From: Oegoconia quadripuncta | Lineage: Eukaryota; Arthropoda; Insecta; Lepidoptera; Autostichidae | Reading direction: 5' to 3' | NCBI GenBank assembly: GCA_949316235.1 | Contig: OX438751.1 | Location: 25,449,885 to 25,513,884, forward strand | DNA length: 64,000 nt | In this document: piece after piece, positions 59,715-64,000 of the stretch | Numbering within the stretch: position 1 is the first letter of the stretch | Layout: every line of letters begins with the position of its first letter | Position numbers and translations under genes: made by a program | The notes under the pieces: model-generated | What the model saw: the letters and a program-made list of their open reading frames with translations, nothing else | Told to the model about the DNA's origin: nothing | Database searches by the model: none

Positions 59715-60294
59715 ATTGCCGTTATACATAAATGCTCTCTCTGTACATCTATGAAAACATTATGTATACTCGGAAAAATATTCATCTGTTCTCCAAGAAA
59801 AGTGAGATACATTCCCTCATTACTCGACACAAATATAAACTATCCGTGCCTACGTTCAGACTTCAAAAGACAAATAAGTCGTACTTAGGGAACTGTGCCC
59901 GTTTTTATAACAAAATCCCATTAAATATATTGGAGCTCACGGAACGACAATTTAAAAATAAAATCAAAAGTACCTTTATTAGAAAGGCCTATTATAGTAT
60001 AAATGATTACTTGGAAGATAGAAATGCTGGCTTCAGTAGTGTATTTTAATATCATAGCTTTAAGGAAATTGACAATGCCCATTTACAGCAGCTACTTATT
60101 ATGCAGACTGACAATGCCTCTTTACAGCAACTACATTACTCTAAATTATTTCATAATCCTTTTATTTGTATTCAGATATTTTTTTAATAATTAATGTACT
60201 TTTACATTTAATTAGGTATATATTGTATTGTAATGGACATGTCCAAGTGCGCGGAATACGCCTATGGAAAAAATAAATGAGTATGAGTATGAAT
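59715..60294 (+). mobile_element. LINE-J C-terminal coding end plus 3' UTR
   Basis: The frame 59732-60049 reads LSLYIYENIMYTRKNIHLFS, RLQKTNKSYLGNCARFYNK, FKNKIKSTFIRKAYYSINDY, ending in TAA. The UTR runs to AATACGCCTATGGAAAAAAT and AAATGAGTATGAGTATGAAT. A distinct subfamily from 17155-17813. Confidence 0.8.
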
Positions 60295-60455
60295 GCCGTT
60301 AAACATAAATAAAACTTAACAAAAAATCTATATACAGGCTGAATTTGAATGCGTGTAGTTCCCATTAACTGGACGCCACTCTTGATTACGAACCATAGTC
60401 GAATTCAATGAAAATATTTTATAATCACCCTTATTATGGAATTCCAACAATTTTC

Positions 60456-60790
60456 AACCGCCTCCGTGGCTCAATGTAAACAACATTGGATTTACGATTC
60501 GGAGGTCGCGGGTTCGATCCCCAGCGGGGTACACGTTTAAGTACTCGGTTTGATTGGTGGTAGGGCATTTTAAATGTCTAGTCTAGCTACCACCATCTTA
60601 TCTAAATCTGCCGCCAAGCAGCAATGTTAATAGCATTGTTGTGTTCCGGTTGTCAGAGATAAGATAGCCAGCCCCCAAATGTGTTGGGGTTTCCGGGTCA
60701 GTACGCTTCCACCCTCGATCTCATCTTCACTTAACATCAGGTGTGATTGAGGTCAAGTACAAAAACCCGTTGTGCATTAGAATAAAAAAT
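60456..60790 (+). mobile_element. SINE-A, full length
   Basis: ACCGCCTCCGTGGCTCAATG to CCGTTGTGCATTAGAATAAA. The CCGCCTGG of the body is replaced (AATGTCTAGTCTAGCTACC), as also in 43836-44167 (AGCTAGACTAGACATTT), suggesting a shared subfamily. Confidence 0.9.
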
Positions 60791-61030
60791 TTCAGCTATG
60801 GTTCCTAGTGGCAACAGTTTTTTGGAATAGATACAAAATCTGTATTCCGCGCCGTTTGCTCGCACCAGAGGCGCCAGGTGCTGAGGTATTAATATTAATT
60901 ATGTAATTGTTTGGGATAGACAGATATAATACTGATGGGGAATATTTTTTGATATTAGGGTCATTGTGATCTACAAAAAAAATACCAAATATAATAACAT
61001 ACATTAAGTGTAATTATTTTATCTATCACA

Positions 61031-61220
61031 ATTTTTTTTTTTTTTTTTTTTGATATATGAGAGGGCGGCAAACGAGCAAAACTTGGCCTCAATCACACCT
61101 GATGTTAAGTGAAGATGAGGTGGAAAGTGGAAGCGTACTGACCCGGAAACCCCAACACATTTGGCAGACTGGCTATTTTATCTCTGACAACCAGAACACA
61201 AGAATGCTATTAAGATTGGT
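61031..61220 (-). mobile_element. LINE-Z tail fused to a SINE-A tail
   Basis: 61031-61079: T-run then TATGAGAGGGCGGCAAACGA (LINE-Z). From 61080: CTTGGCCTCAATCACACCTG through GACAACCAGAACACAAGAAT (SINE-A tail), without the SINE's own T-run between them. Confidence 0.75.
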
Positions 61221-61289
61221 TTAGATAATTATTATTAGTAAGTTATTAATTTTAAATATTACAAAAATATTAGTTTACGTCATCCAATA

Positions 61290-61665
61290 AATTAATGGGA
61301 CCTAAAGCCGACATTGTTACAATACGGACCCCTCTGAAGATTAGAGACACTACCCTCGAAGTTGTCGACGAGTACGTATACCTGGGACAAACAGTCCAGG
61401 ACCCCTATTCTCGCACACTCGACATTTGTCTATCGATAGACATTGGCATGTCTATCTCTTTCACACTTATATACGTGTGTAAAAGTGACAAACCTATTGA
61501 TGTCGTTCGACATTGAAATCTCGAGTATGTGAGAATCAGGCTCCAGTAAGATAACTGCAACTTCGAGAAAAAGTCGTCGAACCCAACTCGGCTGCACAGC
61601 GTTTGGGAAGCTTCTCGTCCCATATATCGCAATGTCTCAAGACGAAAGTCTTTCTAAATTTGAAA
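61290..61665 (+). pseudogene. RTE LINE remnant, upstream part
   Basis: The frame from 61295 reads GPKADIVTIRTPLKIRDTTL and VVDEYVYLGQTVQ, typical of RTE reverse transcriptases (DE..YLGQ). It is followed by about 110 foreign or decayed bases, then a frame-broken ...SHISQCLKTKVF piece near 61610-61660. Confidence 0.65.
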
Positions 61666-61669
61666 AACT

Positions 61670-62595
61670 GTCAATGCAATGAATAAGTAAACAAATAAAA
61701 TCTCCATCCATATTTATAACTAAGGAGTACCACTTATACTCTGATATAAGATTAAAAACACTTGACTTAATCACAATTATAGTACCTATATTATTATTCT
61801 GGGTGCAACAGTAAACCAGCGCTGAGCTCTTATAGGGTCAGCATATAGCTGACTCGTTTCCCTTTCGCTGCTGCGACACTTATCTGAGTGTTCTGTTATT
61901 TTACTTGCCTAACAATTGTTGTATATGTGTCAAAGTGGCGAATAAACAGTTTCTTTCTTTCTTTCTTTTCTTTCTATTCCGTATTCCTTAGTCACAGAAA
62001 GAGTAAAACTGAGTGGTAACACTAAATACGGGTTTTTTTATAAATGTGGTACCACCAGGGGTACTACTGGGGTACCACGAATTTTTTTACGTGATGTGAC
62101 GACCTATGTGTCGCACTATAATGAGGCGTATCGCAGAGCAAAGCTCCACCCGAACCAGCTTCCTTACTTTCCTTTGAGTTCTCGCATATTAGGCCGGACC
62201 GGAGCGGTTTTTACGCGTTGTTTTGTGCACACGATTTCAGTGTTTGCGATGTTGTCCAGTAAGCATTTTTGGATGTTAAAGGCCGTGATTTTTTGCACAT
62301 GGATAGGTATCCATGACAGGTGTTAGTGGTAGATGTTCTCTAACAAATCGGTAGCGTGCATTAGATATTAATTAGGTATTTAGTAATGAAACAACTATTC
62401 AATTAAAATTGCTACTGTAAATTTCATTAGGTCGGAGAATAAATATAGTTAGAACTCCTGTAACTTTTTCCAAAAAAATCGATCCATAACTTCTTTATAT
62501 TTATAAAAAAAAATACTAAGGGCAAATGTCACGACTCAATAATTAGATATAAATGAAATATAAAGTAGCCATTTATAAATTTTTTAGAAAATAGT
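61670..62595. other. Sequence inserted in the RTE remnant
   Basis: Includes a LINE-type terminus (GTGTCAAAGTGGCGAATAAA, CAGTTTCTTTCTTTCTTTC near 61926-61970) and a palindromic TGGTACCACCAGGGGTACTA, CTGGGGTACCACG stretch (62047-62080). A 76-codon frame at 62096 is unsupported. Confidence 0.45.
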
Positions 62596-62599
62596 TTTA

Positions 62600-63015
62600 G
62601 GGGACCTTAACATCTTCTACAACTGAAATGTGGTCGCTCACTATGGGCCTCACAAGAAAGGTCAAGGTCAGCCAAAGGGCAATGGAGAGAGCTATCCTCG
62701 TAGTCTCCCTGGGGGATCGAATCAGAAATGAGGAGATCCGCATGACAACAAAGGCGACCGATATAGCCCGAAAAATGCCAAACGTAACTGGCAGTGGGCG
62801 GGGCACATTGCCCATAGTACCGACGGCCGTTGGGGCGGAAATGTTCTCAAGTGACGACCACGTACCGGATGACGCAGCGTGGGCAGGTCTCACACGAAGT
62901 GGACTAACGATTTGGTAAAGATCGCAGGAAGCCGCTGGATGCGGGTAGCGCGGAACCGTTCTTTGGGGGAAGCCTTTGTCCAGCAGTCGACGTCTTTTGG
63001 CTGATATGATGAAGC
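62600..63015 (+). pseudogene. RTE LINE remnant, downstream part
   Basis: MWSLTMGLTRKVKVSQRAME, RAILVVSLGDRIRNEEIRMT, TKATDIARKM, then with lesions SGRGTLPIVPT...GSRWMRVARN and EAFVQQSTSFG. This follows the order of 4089-4520 but from a different RTE lineage. It ends GGCTGATATGATGAAG. Confidence 0.7.
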
Positions 63016-63019
63016 GGAT

Positions 63020-63530
63020 GGGCACTTTGCTCTTTTTTGAAATTTCGCTCCCTGTGTGACCAAGACTCGAGTGCGGGCGGCTGTGTATGCCCTAATTACC
63101 GGCCATTTATAACGTAGACCACCGTCCAAGCGATTTTATATTTTTTCCTCCGACCGGCCCAACATGGTATATTTTAAAAAGAAAAAGGACCGACTCTATA
63201 CCTTCCAGGCGTAGCAATTTTAATTGTCATAAGTTGTAAAAAACGATTAAAGTAACTTTATAATAGATTATGAAATTGAAAGAAAGAATAATAATTTATT
63301 TGACAGAGGATACAGAGGTTTTACAATAATAATCTGATTCTTACTATAACTTTGTACTAATTTTGAAGACTTTGTTTCGCCTGATCTTAATAAAATAAGG
63401 CTTGGCTTCGGCCTAGACAATTTTTTAAGAATAAGAACAATTTATTATGATCGCCACAGCACAATACAAAAAAAGAAGTAGTAAATTATAGCTAAAAAAG
63501 CAACTAATTTAACTCGGATTGACAAGCAAA
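63020..63530. other. No gene recognised
   Basis: AT-rich, possibly the 5' flank of the frame at 63536. Confidence 0.45.
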
Positions 63531-63535
63531 AAGAC

Positions 63536-63655
63536 ATGGCTCCAGCATTCAAAATTAAAGAATTAAAAGAAATCCCATCGCCTGTCCAAAAGGACATGCC
63601 GTACCAGAAACAAGATTATATAAATAACTTAGATATAGAAACAGCAAATTCGACG
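63536..63655 (+). CDS. Possible first coding exon, function unknown
   Basis: AAAAGACATGGCTCC is a good translation-start context. The frame reads MAPAFKIKELKEIPSPVQKD, MPYQKQDYINNLDIETANS before running into Repeat H at about 63655 and ending at 63749-63751. About 40 codons look protein-like, but no splice donor is obvious before the repeat and I recognise no family. It may be chance. Confidence 0.2.
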
Positions 63656-63825
63656 AAAAACGACGAGTGTTATGTGTTCGACCGTGTGTCTTTGTCCCGA
63701 CGTATCTCAGTAATGCGTGGTCAGATTTGTATGTGGTTTTTTTTATGTTAAAGACTAAACGAAGGGACAGTTTCTTAGCCATGTTTGATGAAAACCACTT
63801 AAATTATTTTCGAAGATATTTAGCT
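63655..63825 (+). repeat. Repeat H
   Basis: ACGAAAAACGACGAGTGTTA, TGTCCCGACGTATCTCAGTA, GGGACAGTTTCTTAGCCATG, ending near GAAGATATTTAGC; relatives at 8735-8880 and 28388-28510. Confidence 0.55.
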
Positions 63826-63894
63826 TTTAACACAGTTTTTTACTAATTTGGATGATATCATTTCAATTTATTATTAGACTAGCTTAGACCAACT

Positions 63895-64000
63895 TTGAAC
63901 TACTCACTTTATCGGGATAAAAAATATCCTATGTCTCAATCCAGGGTATATTCTACCTATGTACCAAATTTCATCCAAATTCGTCCATCCGTTTCGCCGT
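63895..64000 (+). repeat. Dispersed repeat, cut by the window end
   Basis: GAACTACTCACTTTATCGGG, CAATCCAGGGTATATTCTAC, CATCCGTTTCGCCGT; copy of 51275-51430. Confidence 0.7.

Noticed and set aside
1..64000. CRISPR arrays, bacterial operons, phage or integron structures
   Set aside because: No regularly spaced direct repeats with unique spacers and no prokaryotic gene organisation; the sequence is clearly eukaryotic.

Overview
The window looks like nuclear DNA of a moth or butterfly (Lepidoptera): AT-rich, eukaryotic exon/intron structure, and packed with dispersed repeats of lepidopteran style (tRNA-headed SINEs, RTE, Jockey/CR1-group and R1-like LINE tails, mariner, BEL/Pao, many MITEs). The order assignment is inference from repeat types; no host marker gene fixes the species. 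No bacterial or viral gene organisation, CRISPR array or intact RNA gene is seen.

Only one cellular gene can be reconstructed with confidence: a GMC-family FAD oxidoreductase of the insect glucose-dehydrogenase-like type on the minus strand, three coding exons (47818-47688, 46382-46249, 45907-44375) with matching phases, giving about 596 residues. Its introns hold SINEs, an RTE tail and a MITE end. A second, unidentified gene is suggested by a clean 167-base minus-strand exon at 58402-58236. Weaker coding candidates are a terminal exon at 18336-18144 and a possible start at 63536.

Repeat families used in the annotation. SINE-A: head CCGCCTCCGTGGCTCAATG with an internal GGTTCGATCCCC B-box, about 320 bp. 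SINE-B: head GACGACCTGTTTGGTG, about 290 bp. SINE-C: a relative of B. SINE-D: tRNA-like head GCGTCGGTGGCTC with a tail like the RTE 3' end. SINE-E: 5S-rRNA-like head on a SINE-D-type tail. LINE-J: Jockey/CR1-group C-termini and 3' UTRs. LINE-Z: a CR1-like family ending in a [13 protein letters not shown] C-terminus. MITE-1: 271-bp foldback. MITE-2: TIR AGGTCCTTACCTATGAAATT. MITE-3: 420-bp unit. MITE-4: element with repeated TTGAGAC. Repeats F, G and H are unclassified dispersed families.

Layout: 1-18 kb is repeat mosaic with two identical MITE-1 copies. 18-31 kb is SINE-rich with several TIR elements, including a hAT-like MITE with an 8-bp target duplication. 31-36 kb holds LTR-retrotransposon remains (a Ty3/gypsy-type integrase tail and a 2.8-kb BEL/Pao piece) followed by a LINE fragment. 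37-43 kb has a nested TIR element, LINE-Z and mariner remnants. 44-48 kb is the GMC gene. 48-64 kb is LINE, SINE and MITE mosaic around the unidentified exon. The interesting biology is the traffic among elements: SINEs with two kinds of RNA-polymerase-III head share a tail resembling the local RTE LINE, and several non-autonomous elements have near-identical copies suggesting recent movement.
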